In this document: in pieces, positions 1 to 12,600 of the stretch
Position numbering within the stretch: the first letter of the stretch is position 1
How the letters are laid out: each line of letters starts with the position of its first letter
Assembly: GCA_013399875.1 (NCBI GenBank)
Contig: VXAZ01007538.1
Coordinates: 186,001 to 250,000, forward strand
DNA length: 64,000 nucleotides
Direction of reading: 5' to 3'
Origin: Gymnorhina tibicen
Taxonomy: Eukaryota > Chordata > Aves > Passeriformes > Artamidae
Notes under the pieces: generated by a model
Seen by the model: the letters and a program-made list of their open reading frames with translations, nothing else
Database searches by the model: none
What the model was told of the DNA's origin: nothing
Position numbers and translations under genes: made by a program

Positions 1-1487
1 AAGTGGATTAGAGGGACTCTGGGCAGCGGGTGCCTGGACTGGCGCTCCTCAGGAGGCGAGGGGAGAAGTAGGGCACAGAGCTGGGGTTGGACCTGTATGG
101 GCAGAAGAGCCAGAGGAGCAGCCCTGGACTAGACATCATCACTTGAGAGCTATGAAAATCATACTCTATTAGGCACACACCATTTATTTTTTAGTGAGTT
201 GGCACGGGGAAATAGGTCTCAGAAAAGCCAACAAATATCCCATGAAAAGTGAAAAGTTTAGGGCTGAAAACATTTTCATACCTGTCAGAAAGAACTCTGC
301 TACTAATTGACACTTTCCAGTCTCTCCCCTGGTCCACACTTTGGTTTCAAGTCCTGCTGCTTTTATGGATTTGGACATTCACTTGTTATGGTCCCATCTG
401 CTCTCTGGGGTGGGGGCACCAACTCTAGCCTTTACCAGCAGTTCACCTCTCTGTTAATCAGTCCCCACAGACTAGAAGTTCACTGCTTGTAGAATTGGCT
501 CTTTGCAACTCCATGTACAAATTGTAACAGCCTTTCCACCTTGGTATTCACAGCAGCTCCCATTGAGGAAGCCTCAGAGGTATTAGCATGGTATGTAGCA
601 CAGTCCCTCAAGTTACAAGAAGGCTTTTTATTTGTCATGAACACATTTGTCAAAGATTAACATCATAATACAGGGGCAACATGCACTACAATAAGGATTT
701 TTTTTTAAACAAATAAGCTGTTGGCAGCATGTGAACTGCAGTAATTCCACCAACTTGTTACTAAACTCCAGGGGACCAAGTACAAGGTCTTATATCACCG
801 TGGCTACCAGGTCAGTATTAATGAGGAAGGAATGTCAGTGTGACCATGGGCCCCTCTCAAGTTCCTCTGTGCACAACAAACATAGGCAGATAGGACAGAG
901 TAAAGATTTGTTATCACCATACCTGAGCACAAATGGAAGAGCTGCTACAGCAAGACTACCAACCAGCAATTTTTTTTGCTTTTCAACTCTCATGTAACGC
1001 AGACAAAAGTAAGGTATACAGCTGAGGTGCCTGGTATTCACCAAGTGCTCTCCTATCTCTTACTTACACTTATGTTTTGATTTAAACTTTTTTCCAAATA
1101 TGCAAATATTTTCAGGCAGTCTAGAACTCCTGCTATAACAAACTCCTCCCAAATCCCAGGCAAAACAGGGAAACCTTTTCGTGTATATCAACTGCATCAG
1201 CAGTCCTTCCTGACCTCCCATAATTTCAGAACTTTATCCACAGTCCTCTTTATATTAGAAGGTAAGAGTTGCTTTTGCAGAGTGCTGCATTTGCTTTATA
1301 TGAGATCAGTCAGTGCTGAAGCTCTCACTGGGGAAGCCAAAGCCTCTCTTTTACGATGATGGGAACAGGTCTGAGTATCTTATTTGACCAGTGCAGTGTT
1401 GATATGACATGGAGAAGAGATCAGTCATCATTTTTAATATTCCTGTCTTGTGTTCCAGGAGCAACAAAGGGGCTGAATGCATCCTAC
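1..1487 (-). other. SLC16A12: SLC16A12 intron (partial, runs off the window)
   Basis: This is the intron downstream of the third coding exon of SLC16A12. The donor at 1486-1487 (GTAGGAT on the minus strand) opens it. The next exon of the family, which encodes the rest of the first six transmembrane segments and the second MCT signature, is not found here and must lie beyond coordinate 1. I see no other gene, RNA or recognisable mobile element; short open frames lack family resemblance. Confidence 0.75.
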
Positions 1488-1631
1488 CTGTGAGGACTCC
1501 TAAGGATAAGTAGAGATGTTCCAGACTGGTGGCGAATGAACTCAGAATTAGTCCAGTAGAGGCAAGCAGCCCTCCTAGCATGATACCAACTTGGCAGGAT
1601 ACATGATTACTGATTAAACTCCCAAGCGGGG
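1488..1631 (-). CDS. SLC16A12: SLC16A12 coding exon 3 (monocarboxylate transporter 12)
   Basis: The exon is 144 nt and encodes residues about 71 to 118 of the transporter, with split codons at both ends. The acceptor reads TTTAAAG before the first exon base at 1631, and the donor CACAG|GTAGGAT follows 1488. The translation runs (A)[18 protein letters not shown] and then [18 protein letters not shown], ending ...LSLGVLT(G). It matches SLC16A12 closely and covers the loop after transmembrane segment 2 plus segment 3. The glycine-rich [13 protein letters not shown] stretch is typical of the major facilitator fold. The exon joins the upstream exon through a split Ala codon (G|CC) and the frame stays open. 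The protein is a plasma-membrane carrier that exports or equilibrates creatine and needs basigin for surface delivery in mammals; that is family knowledge, not visible here. Confidence 0.95.
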
Positions 1632-2891
1632 CTTTAAAGAAACAAATAAAGCTGGTAGTTAATGGCAGGTTCTCACACACAGTTCACTGCAACAGTCATA
1701 AAGGAAAAGGAAGCAGGAGAAAGCAGAAGAAAATTATAATTCCAGCTACAGAGTGGTATTCCAACATCCCCCTATTGCAATTGCATAAGCACCAAAAAAA
1801 ATAAAGAAAAAAAACTTCTAAAAGTTATTTTCCTGTAAGTCAGGATAAACCTTAAACTTACCGTAGGTTTCTCAGCAGCCATTTTCACAGATCAAAGTCA
1901 TTATGGGACACAGCTAACCCGCAGTGTCAAGGGGTCAAGACAGGCCACAGCAACAGCCCACACTCTTCCTTACTCCACGCTTACAACACTCAGACCTTTC
2001 CCCACCTGGAATTTGCACTTCAACCCTCAGTAACTTCAGGTGTCCTCCCTCACAACTCCCCGGCCTTGTGGGCTCTGGGTCAGACCCAAACAGGAGAGGT
2101 CTCACATCTTTTGGATGATTTCCAGGGCTGCTACCCTTCTGCTGCACTTCTCCAACACTGATGGCTCCCAGATCACCCTGCTTCTACCACGGGATGTCCT
2201 CACCAGCCCTCTCCCCCTCTACTACCTGCAATGCCAGGACAAAGTTACCCTTATTTCTCTTTTTTCCCCAAGATATAACCTCACTCACAGGTGAGTTGCT
2301 GTGTCATTCCAGCTGTGTCCCTCTGCCTTTCTAGCAATTCTTATGGATTAACCCTCTTCCACAGGACCAGGGCATGGATTTTCACCTAGCTGCATAGCTT
2401 TAAAGCAAACCCATGAGAAATTCAGTACAACTGCTGCATTGATACAAGTAATTTTTAGTAATATCAAATTTTCTTTTAAGGGAGACTATTTGTAAATATA
2501 CACTTTTGATAAAAGGAGGTTGGTTGTGACTTGATCTGGAGGCAAGATGTACATCCTGTGCTGTCTCAAATATGACTCCAATCAAAAGGCAAAAGAAACA
2601 AGTTCTCAGTTAATAGTGTTTGAACATGACGTGTCCCAGTAGACCACAGCAAAAGTACATTTCTGAAAAATTAGATCATTTCACAAAACAAACTTCTGCC
2701 TCTTCTCTTTAGTATGAAGACACTCCCTTCCTTGCACAACCACGTTGAGGGAAGCAGCTTGGCTATACCATACCCCAGAGATCCCACAGTCTCACTCTTT
2801 CCCAGCTGACTCCACCAACTTGTGAGCATGCTAAAACCAGATGGAGGTGATGCAAAAACAGCCACATTACACTTAAAAGGGTAATACACAC
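1632..2891 (-). other. SLC16A12: SLC16A12 intron between coding exons 2 and 3
   Basis: A 1.26-kb intron. Its donor is GTGTGT, canonical in the first two bases but a weak match to the vertebrate donor consensus. Its acceptor is TTTAAAG after a pyrimidine-rich run. Nothing else is recognisable inside. Confidence 0.8.
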
Positions 2892-2995
2892 CACAGAGCA
2901 TTGTAGCACAGTCGACAATGGAGTGGATCCAAGCAGTTCTGGCATAATCCTGCCCAAAGTATGCCTGGAACTCCACAAAAAAAATGGAGATGCAC
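2892..2995 (-). CDS. SLC16A12: SLC16A12 coding exon 2
   Basis: The 104-nt exon encodes 34 full codons flanked by split codons. The translation [20 protein letters not shown] continues as [14 protein letters not shown]. It corresponds to the end of transmembrane segment 1, the extracellular loop and segment 2 of monocarboxylate transporters. The [20 protein letters not shown] pattern is diagnostic for SLC16A12 rather than MCT1-4. The acceptor CCTAG lies just above 2995 and the donor G|GTGTGT follows 2892. The incoming codon AG|G restores Arg from the previous exon, so the reading ...VTR|CISIFF is continuous. Length and phases agree with the exon structure of the gene. Confidence 0.95.
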
Positions 2996-4738
2996 CTAGG
3001 ACAGAAAACATGAACACCAATCTGTTGAATATGGAATATTGCCTCACGGAAAACACCGGTCTCACGCTTTAGGTATAAAGAGTACCCAGTTGAAGGTCCT
3101 CTCCAGATCCCACAAAAATCAAAATTGTGGTCATGAACATTATAATAGCATATGTTTCTTGCTGGGGTGTCTGCTGATAGAGTTCTTATAACTCATAATA
3201 TTTTGAACTGAAAGGAAATTTAAATTGTAATTCTCACCAGCAACTTGTAGCCCATATTATGATGTTGCTTCCCTGGCACACAAAGCCCTGGCTTCCCAGG
3301 CCTTCACTGACCTTGTCGCTCACTACTCCACGCCTGCACGCCCTGTGAGGGTAGGGTCAGTATAGAGCCAACACCACCTGCAGCTATGTGTTCATGGACG
3401 GACAAGTGCAAAGCAACTCCTCACAAACAGAGAACCAGAACACAGCAGGAGGTTGTGGACCTTCCAACAGTTTAATAAAATGCTTCCAGGAGAGGTTACT
3501 TTGCTCTACTTGACAAGTGTTACTGCTCAACATGTCTCTGCACAGGAACAGATTTAAAGGCTGCATAGTTTTATTCTCTTTTTTATTTTCTTTCCCGGAT
3601 CAACAAGAGATGTCTTTTCCCTCTGTCTTTTTCCTCAATCAATGAATGACCACTTTCTTCAGTTTTTTTCTTGCACATGCTTCATTCTTCTATATAGTCA
3701 AATGTGTGCCAGCCATTAGATGATTTCCTGGATATAACACATTGCACACGTGAACAAGGAATTAAATCCACTAGGAATTCTCTACTGTTATTATGTAGTT
3801 GGTACATTTGTATACATTAACTAACACTGTATAAGTGTTTCTCTCCCCTTCTATGCTGTTGACTCCAAGACCCTAGATTCCTAAAGACTTCAGATCCCTA
3901 AACCCGGCAGATTTATTTTAAAAGAAATAAGAATTTTAGGTAGGAAACACTGTATTTACATTATACTGGCTGTCCAACAAGACACTCATTCAGTTTTCCT
4001 CACTTACCAGGGTGCTTATCTCTCTGCTTAATATAGCTAAAATGTCCATGTTCACACACACCAGGCTCCTCTGACTCCAGTCAACATCAAAGTCACTGTA
4101 AAAGCAATCTCATCCCAGATTGCATCATGTTTATGCAAGGCAGCAGTCTATTCCTGTTCTTTCTATTTCTGAGAAAATATTTTCTGCATATTTCAGATAC
4201 CAGAAGGGTATAGAGAGGGGTCTCTTCTCTAGGGCTTGGACCTTCTCAGGCAGGACAGTACCTGAAATGCTTGCAGTAGGTGAAGGGGATATTTACATGC
4301 TTTTCACATTGACTCAGGAGACAAGCTAATTCACTGGGACTGGCAAAGATGAGTGTGGCTGTGGGGTCACAGGAACACACTGAACCCGAAGAGACCCTAC
4401 ATGATTCCTCCCTCCCCAGCCAAAATACCCCAAACTGAAATAGCACTACCTGCCCCAGGCCTTGCTTCTGTAAGAAATCAAGGAGCGGGTGCTGAAAGCT
4501 ACAGCAGCTGTCAGAGGAGGCGAGACTAAAGCCAGAGGGCTCATAATCCTCAGCCCTCCCGGCAGCCTTAGGGGTTTCAGGAAGCCTTGAAAAATGTAGC
4601 AGCATAGAGTCTGCACCTAATCAGAATAACCCTGTCAGCTGCAGGACATCAGGGGAAATCCCAAACCCTCTTCCTAAGGGGAACAATAAAAAAACAATGC
4701 CACAAACAGGTCATCAAGGCAGACAGCAGTGCCTTTAC
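2996..4738 (-). other. SLC16A12: SLC16A12 intron between coding exons 1 and 2
   Basis: A 1.74-kb intron with donor AAG|GTAAAGG at 4738 and acceptor CCTAG at 2996-3000. No RNA gene or repeat is recognised inside. Confidence 0.85.
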
Positions 4739-4848
4739 CTTGTCACGGCCCTGGTGCAGATAGTGACAAGGAAGCAGCCAGCGACGATCATCCATCCCCA
4801 GCCTCCGTCGGGAGGGCCGGTGTGCCGGGCCCGCCGGGATGAGGCCAT
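4739..4848 (-). CDS. SLC16A12: SLC16A12 coding exon 1, start codon and first MCT signature
   Basis: The start codon is at 4848-4846 in the context GATCGCCATGG, a good Kozak match (C at -3, G at +4). The 110 coding bases encode [20 protein letters not shown] followed by [16 protein letters not shown] and a split Arg. The DGGWGW motif at residues 14-19 is the conserved first signature of the monocarboxylate transporter family, and the hydrophobic stretch from residue 18 to 33 starts transmembrane segment 1. The [20 protein letters not shown] reading is that of SLC16A12. The first 11 residues before the PPDGGWGW block are Arg-rich and differ from mammals, as expected for this tail. The same exon extends upstream as 5'UTR to an acceptor at 4948-4949. 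With the next two exons this gives 119 codons; the transporter is incomplete in the window. Confidence 0.95.
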
Positions 4849-4947
4849 GGCGATCCCTCCCTGCCCCTCGCCTCAGTGGCAGCGGCTGGCTCTGGCCCTC
4901 GTGCCCAGCACGGGCTGGGGCTGCTCGGCACATGGGTCACCGGCCAT
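4849..4947 (-). other. SLC16A12: SLC16A12 5'UTR part of the coding start exon
   Basis: These 99 GC-rich bases separate the start codon from a strong acceptor, TTTCTCTCCCCAG, ending at 4948. The strong polypyrimidine tract and the absence of a promoter-like CpG cluster of its own indicate that this is an internal exon joined to a noncoding exon further upstream, probably in the CpG island near 25.7 kb. The join itself is inferred. Confidence 0.75.
4873..4947 (-). promoter_or_regulatory. Upstream ORF in the SLC16A12 5'UTR
   Basis: An ATG formed by the first three bases of the exon (4947-4945) opens a 24-codon frame that ends at TGA (4875-4873), 24 nt before the transporter start. It begins MAGDPCAEQP. 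It sits in a different reading frame from the transporter and does not overlap it. Because the ATG abuts the splice acceptor, its start context depends on which upstream exon is joined. It could lower translation of the main frame or permit reinitiation. Use is not shown by the sequence. Confidence 0.5.
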
Positions 4948-6585
4948 CTGGGGAGAGAAACAGGCAGAGCAGGAGTCAGGACACGTTGCACAGGCTGGAA
5001 CCTCAATGGCTGGGCAGGACACACTGCTGCAGCTCTACTGCAGAAAAGCGAGCGTTTTCTTTCACATGCAGCTTATGAAAATTTGTTGGGAACAAGAGGG
5101 CCATCAGAATCTGACCCAGTGTCTGGTATCATGCTTTTCGTGATAATTTGGGTAATTTGCCCAGCATTTGCATCCTAGCACACAGTAACCTCTTCCTCAC
5201 TATGTGTTACTGCACACATGTGCAAGCCACACACTTTACTGCTGCCAGCCACTCATTTACCTCCAGCAGGCTCCCCCACTTGTGCCAGTCCCTGGCCTGA
5301 ACTGTATTTTCAATTGCAATCTCTACTCAAACCAGCTATTCTTCCTTGCACACAATTTAGTACAGAAGTTTTGTCTGAGAGAATACAGTTTTCACCTTTG
5401 TACGACAAGGGAATATTCACTGCACAACCAGAGCAGATCTGATGATAAAATGACCTCCTTGATCCCACAAGCTAAACCCCAGATGAAAGCTGTAATCAGC
5501 AGAACACAGCAACTTAATTTTCTGAGCATGGACAGTTCACAGGAGGTTAGAGCTAGCCTGTCCCTCTCTCCTAACCACTTAAATCAAAACTATGTCTGCA
5601 TCCAGGCCCTAAAATGGTCTCTAAATGTGCACTGGGTGCTGCAGGACACTGCAGGAGACCAAATGACACCCACTGGACCCGAGGTGAGTAACAGAGTCAT
5701 GTGCTTTGCTAATGGGACTGGCAGCCCTTAGTCCTTCCTGCATCTGTGACTGAATGCAGGGCTCGAATCAAGGGACCTGAGACGCCCCAATTTACTCAGT
5801 GCAGGAACACGCAGTGCTGGCTGTCAGTGCTGGATTTCAGACCTTGTTTCTGCCATCACCAGCAAGCCCTTAGCCTCTGGATGGATCAAAGATTTAAAAG
5901 GCATAAACAAAATATTTGGGATGTCTTTCAGTTTTGCTTGAAGAGAAAGCTCAAATAGCTTCTATCTCACCTAACTACAACAGAGGCTAAGTATGCAACA
6001 TTCCCACTGACAAGAACCACAGGCTTCCCAGGAACTGTCACCTGTTACAGTAGGTCAGAGGGCTACGGAGCCACTTAAAATGGCAATTCAAGAAAGCAGA
6101 TACATGGCTAACAATGTGCATCCTCAGTCCTTGAAGCTGCTCAGGCAGATGATGCTCAAGGCTTGACTCTGAAAACTCAGAGCTCCATGACCCAAAAAAG
6201 CAAGGCACCCCAGAACCAGCCCTAAAAACCACCACAGCTGAACCTTTGAGAAGTGTTCATCAGAGGCTGCCTTGAGATATCCAGAGTTGCACCTCAAAAT
6301 CAAAACCAGAGTTATTTTAAGAAAAGAGATACACACTGCCAAACTTAAAGGTGAGCAAAATAGGAGAAAACAGGTACGACAGACAAAAACCACAACATGT
6401 TGAAAGCTTAGTTGAATAAAAGCTAGTCCTACCATGACATGTGAGCAGACCGTATTTCTCATGTGTAGATTCCATCCAGGCAACAGACAGTTTCGCAGGG
6501 TTTATGTTACATTTCAAGTAAGTGAAGTGTTCAAGGACGTGAACTAATGACTGATTCTTTATTTTTAACTGATAGGGTCAATTGT

Positions 6586-6601
6586 AGCTTCAATTGAAGC
6601 T
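6586..6601. repeat. Perfect 16-bp palindrome
   Basis: AGCTTCAATTGAAGCT reads the same on both strands. A second partial copy, AGCTTCAAT, follows at about 6610. No function is recognised. Confidence 0.6.
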
Positions 6602-9600
6602 TTCTGTATAGCTTCAATCAACAGCTGTCTTATGAAATATGTGCAAACATTGGTTCAACAAGTTATCTGATGGCTAAGGCAGCAGTTACATGATTCTTCA
6701 TGTTGGATCAGTGAATGACCAGATCACCAAGCGGTAAAATTTGAGTCAAACCACCACCACATCCCTGTCTACTTAGATGGAAAACAAAATTCAACTCACT
6801 TTTGTGAGTGTCTACGACTAACCTAGCCACAAAAAGAACCTGCCAGATAATCTAGCATTAAACCAGAGTGGCACAAATAGATTATGTTCTGATTTGTCAG
6901 TGAAGTCTATTGTCAACTTATCCTGTCAAATTCACTTGAACAAGCAGAGCCAGTACCAGTGTTTTGTACCATGTGTCCACCACATTTTTCATCTAACACT
7001 GAGGGCCTCAGGGTGGATTTATTGCACTATTGCAAGTTTAATAAGTTATGATCAAATGCCAGGATGATTGAATAGCCCATAAGAACCCATGAATTAACAG
7101 GGCATTCGTAAAGTTCAAGTTATTTAGCTCAAGAGTTTCCTGGCAATCACAAGTAATATAGTTACGTGGAGTTTGCATAAGCACGTGAGCCGTCACAGAG
7201 GGATCCTGAGCAATTCAGATGTACCAATGCAGCACTTATGCAGAGTCTTGGCAAGGAGAGGCTTCTTATTTTGGATCTGAGCAGTATCTTTCATTGCCCC
7301 TTCTACAGGATTTTTTTTTTCAAGTTATGATTATTTAGGGTGGAGGAGGAACTTCCAGGAATGCCAGAAGGGATAACAGTAACCCCTCAATAAGCAGAAA
7401 TACACACAAAAATGTTCAGAGGAGTCAACAATCTCCACATACAGAGCCCTAACTAATTCTAATGCACAAACAGCAGTAACTGGGTGGCACAGCCTCAGCC
7501 TAGATCTCTGGCCCAACTTCCCAGGCAAGCTTCAGATCAGGGTTGAGACCCTAGTTCACATTTTTAGCTGTACATTAACGTACTTGGGAAGAATCTGATG
7601 ACATATCAGGCTAAGTAAACATAGATTAGCTATTTGGTACATGGTTACTTGCTGTTATTTTCCCAGAGCCCTGCCAGCAAACATTTAATGAGGTTACAAG
7701 CGACTGAAAACAACCATTTTATAAGAAATGCCTGGCCAACAGAAAAAGGCCACCCGGCCTCCCTATGGCAGATTAGTGCAAACCTCATCTCCTTGACTCC
7801 CCACTTGCTTCAAGGAGTGCTGTGCCTTTCACAGCCACTGAACTAATAGGCAAGTTAAATAATTACCTTTCTTGTTGCTGCACATGTCTAAAAGCACTTA
7901 TTATGTCAACCTGACAATTTCATTCTGAGGTTAGGAAACTTAATTTGCTTACACCTTGGTGCTGTTTTCTAATTACCTGTCTGGTGGAGAGTATAGCTTG
8001 TGGACTCTGCAAATGAAGTTGAACAGCAAGAAGGCACACTTCAGCTGAGCAATCCTGTCCTCCCCCTTCCCAAACCTCAGTTTGCTCTCATGTTACATTT
8101 TTATCTTCACCATTCTGGTACAAGATAAGACTCTTTTTGCATATCTGCTCCACTGTAAGGCCTGGCAGCACTGGCTGCTATTATAACACATCTCAGATGT
8201 ACATGAAAGCTCCTGCTGCTTGAGACAGCTAAAGGAAAGCAGGGTTAAAAGACAATCTCATGAAATGGCTCTATACTTTGCAACCTTTGGTAGATAATTT
8301 TCACTCAAGCACTAAGCAAATGTGCTTTGCTTTGAGTTCAAAGATGCAAGTGGGGTGAAGATGGTATGAATTCTGCTGATCCCTTAGAAAGCCTTAGTTA
8401 TCCAATGTGCCCTGGCAGCTCAATAAGCAGTGACTCTGTTCCCCCAGGTTAAAACATTAGGTTTAATTTGGCAGGAAAAATAACCTATCAGTTACTTCAG
8501 CAGCTGTTTTTGAGAACCCTGGAAAGAAAACAAGTGCTCCTGAGAGCATCTCTCTTACTCAGTTGCTCAGCGAGCAGAAAGGAGCGGGTGAGGCTACTAA
8601 AAAGGCACTGCTATAACCTTGCACCTCATCACAAGGTCTCTTTTGCCAGGAAAAGGAGCACAAAAGTCCACGGCAGCTTAGCAACCAGCCAGCACAGCGA
8701 CAGGAGCCACTGACCTTTTAAACAGCTCACAGCCAGCAAAGTGCTCGCTGATCCCTCTGCCCGCCTCTCCGGCCACCCTGAAGGCTTCCTTCTTTAAAGA
8801 AATCGGTTCAGTAATGGTATCGCGGCAGTGTGAAGATGCAAAACGTTTGTATGACAAAGGACAGAGGAACAGCAGCTACAGTCATGCTGGCCTGCCCAGG
8901 GACCAGGCGTGGGGTTTTTCCCACCTTGTTCAGCTGCTCCATTTACAGTATGGATGTACCTGGGCAACTCCCTCATCTCAAGAAATACCACCTCCAGTGC
9001 CAGACAGTTTGGGTGCTTTTTGAAAATGCTCCTTTTGCAGAGGGATATGGCTTCAGCCAGAGGAACAGGCATAAGGTGAGGTTTGTATCACAGCTGCCCC
9101 AGGCAGGAATACACAGATTCCAGACCATACTGAGGGGTCCCACTCCACTACTTTCTTATTCTTCACCCTATCCTGACTACACAAAATCAAAATGGCTGTG
9201 TGTGTTTAGATGGCTTTGCAATTTCTTTCAGAACTGCATGGAAGGATTCTGTGCAGTTTATCCCAAAGGAGCTGGCCCAAATATGTATTACCAGCATAAA
9301 TAAGCACAGAGTCCAACACTCACTTTTACCTGTTCCATAACATTGAGATGCACATGTCAGAAGAATAAGAAAGAGAGCTACCCAGAATTTTCTTTCTGGA
9401 CCAGTGTGAGATACATACAGACAGTTAAACTGTATGTGCCATTTGCTGCCTTTACCATGAAGATGGGGTTGGCAAGGTCTGAGAAACTCAGGACAGCCTC
9501 TGTGCCCAGAATGCCAGGACACGCTTCCAGAACAGGTTCATTCACACCATTGAATTTAAACTGCTCTTTTCTGGTGAACAACAACACACACAGCTTCCAA

Positions 9601-12600
9601 AGTCACTGTAAGAACATTCGTGCAGATGAATTTTATGAAGAACAAGTATAAAGTATTTAAGCATAGCTGGAGAAGATTCATTAATGTGTGAAAGGTAACA
9701 GAATTGCATGTATTTACTACATTTAACCTATGCACCTAGCTCGAGGGCAGTTTTAATATCTTCTTGTATTTACCATATTCACATAGCTTTAGGACAGATC
9801 TTTTATCTTTCTTGTTCTTAAAATTGCACCAAATATTATTTCTAGGCACTTGCTACATTCATGCTGACCTCTTGTTTTAATACTCTCTTGCTTTCTCTTC
9901 CCTTTGACTGCTGCATCTTTAATGAAATGAAAAATAAACAAACTAAAGAACTATGAATAAAAGAAAAAACAGAAAGGGCATGGTATGAGTATCAAAGAGA
10001 GAAGAAGGAAAAAGCTAGCTAACAAAAAGATGTTTGTTCTGTGGGACAGCGGAGCATAAGATTAAATATTTTACAGGTTTTGAAAGAGTTCATTTCTTTT
10101 GTGCATCTTGAAGGATCAAGGATGACCACATCTGACCACTGACCAGAGTCCTCCCAGAAGTGTGCTAGCCCCCTTAACTTGTACAATAGAGCACATTTAA
10201 ATGGAACATAGTATTTTATATGAGCCCAGAAGATGCAGACAGCTGCAAACCTTCTATCAACTGGTCTAGTTAGGAGAAGAGGAGGTACTCTTTTTTTTTT
10301 TCCTGTTAGGGAAAAAACAAGGCACTTTTTCAGCCTCTTTTGCTTCCCCATATTCCCACACTAGCAATTGCATACCATGGTAGGCACTACAGCCAGCATT
10401 CTGGCAGGCAGCTAAATCCTAAATTGTTCTTAAAGATGTAGAAAATAAAGACTTCAATTCTGTACAGCTCTTGGGATGCAAACACTATTTATAATCTAAT
10501 CTATTTTCTCCAATCAACAGCTGTCCCATTCTGCACCCTGAGTTAGCTAGTTAACTCAGAAAGAACAGCTTGTTTTGATTTCAGCAGAGTCTATTTATCA
10601 AGAATTATATGATTATGACTTTGACTTGTTTAAAAACAACCCAAGAGGTCCTTTGAAGCTCTCTGTTCCTAAATAAAAATAACTTCATTGAGTATCTTAA
10701 GGCTGTCGCTCTATATTGTCAGCTTTTTTTTCTGTTTAAATATGTGTCTGTCCAGTCTCTAGACAAAAACAAAGTTTATGTTTTTCTGACAAGAATGGCA
10801 GATGAATCCATGGAAATTTTCCTTGTGTGAGCAAGTAATCCTGCAGATTATGCCCATCTCTGCTCACAGGGTACACATTCAGCTTCTCAGACCTCCATAA
10901 ATTCAGTATCTCTCCAGCACTGTTACAAATGGTTAAAAAAAGAACTTCTTACCTGAAAGTTCACTTAGGGAATCGTACCAGAATCAAAGCAAACAAACAA
11001 ATGTATTTAAGAAATCCCAAAACAAAACCAAAATCCAACCTGACTTTTAATTGCTGCCATAGCACCAAGACAGGAAGCACATTAAGACAGATTGCAGTAA
11101 GTGCTTCATGCTTTTTCCAGTTTTTTATCCATATATCCCTGAATAAATCTGGATGTTTTATTTTGAAAATGTGTAACCACTTTTATACTTTTAAGGAGGG
11201 ATTTCCCTATGATACCAAATAAGAGCAACATTAATAATCTATTTCTTGCAGTAGTACTTTGGGGCTTCTTTGTGCTTTGGAGAGCAGTGTCACAGGGCTG
11301 GGCACCATACAAACATCTAATAAAACTTGCCCTCCATCCAAAATGTATCCAGATAGAGAAGATGAATCGTGTAACAGCCCAGCTTAATAACTCCTATCAC
11401 TATGCTGAACAGCAAATGTTCTTTGTTTTCTTCAGTTTATGCATATGAGGGAGGTGGTTGCTGGAGACAGATTGAACAGGAAAAGCAGGCTGGAAAGCCA
11501 AGGGATGCTAAGCAGCTGGTAGAGAATGGAGGTGCCAGAGAGGGGCATAAGTGAGTGGGGTGACACAAAGCAAGGGCAAGAGTTTTGAAGACTCCCTTTT
11601 TACCCAAAAGTAAAAACACTCAGAGCTGAAACATGAAAAAGATGGCAAAAAGAAGGGCTATGTAGAGTAGCATAATGCTCATTAGCTGCTCCTGTACCAA
11701 GCAGTGGCTAGGACAGGAAGGGCCTTGACTCCCAAAGAAATCACTTTGCCACACTGGCTCCTTAATTTGTCAAAGCTGCCAGAAATTTTTAAACCAAATG
11801 GTGCAGCTTGAGCCACAGCAGAAGTAGTTACTGTCTGCTGGGTCAGTAATCAGAAATGTGATGTGAACATCCCTTGTCTGTTAAAACCATTGTGTGGGGC
11901 TTACAGAAAACCAAGAGCCTGGCAGAAGAGGTCTACAGAAAAAGGTTAAGTGAATGATAATGGAAACCTCTTGACCCTTTTATGTAGTTTCTGGCTAGGT
12001 TAGTCCTTAAATAATGCTGTGTAACTACAGAGGGTAAAAAACGCTTTGGAAGGAAAGGAAAGTGAAGTTTTGAAAGGAAAACACCTTTGCAGAGAAAAGC
12101 TTGACTTTAAACCCACCTGAAAATGTGCATTTTTGATTGACACTCTTAAGGGTTTTTAAATAGGCACAGTACTCACCATTTCCTTTTTCACTGTGATAAA
12201 AAGAACAGAGAGCCAGACAATTTTCCTTGAGTACATGGCTGTTGCCGAAATCTGAGCTGAGACTGTCAGAGAGCACACCCTTAGCAAGGCTATGGTCACA
12301 CAGGTTCCATCTTATGATGTCAACATACAGATGCGCCAGAAATTTCTGATGTTTGCTATTTTTCTAATATCTCTCCATTTTTCAATATTGCTACATTTTC
12401 CTAATGTAGGAACAGCTGGTGGGTAGGCAATGGTTTTTGGAAGGGTTTTTTACTTACTTATAATTACATTACATTTATATGTTAATTTTGAGTTTTAAAA
12501 TATATCATTAATGATGATTAAACATTTCTTCAAACACTTCTCATTTACTGTTAAGCTTAAATATGTGATAGAAAAATAATTTTTCTGAGTCATTCCTATC

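Noticed and set aside
5204..5731. A 175-codon plus-strand open frame
   Set aside because: No family resemblance, no splice or promoter context, and it lies in an intron on the opposite strand; consistent with chance.
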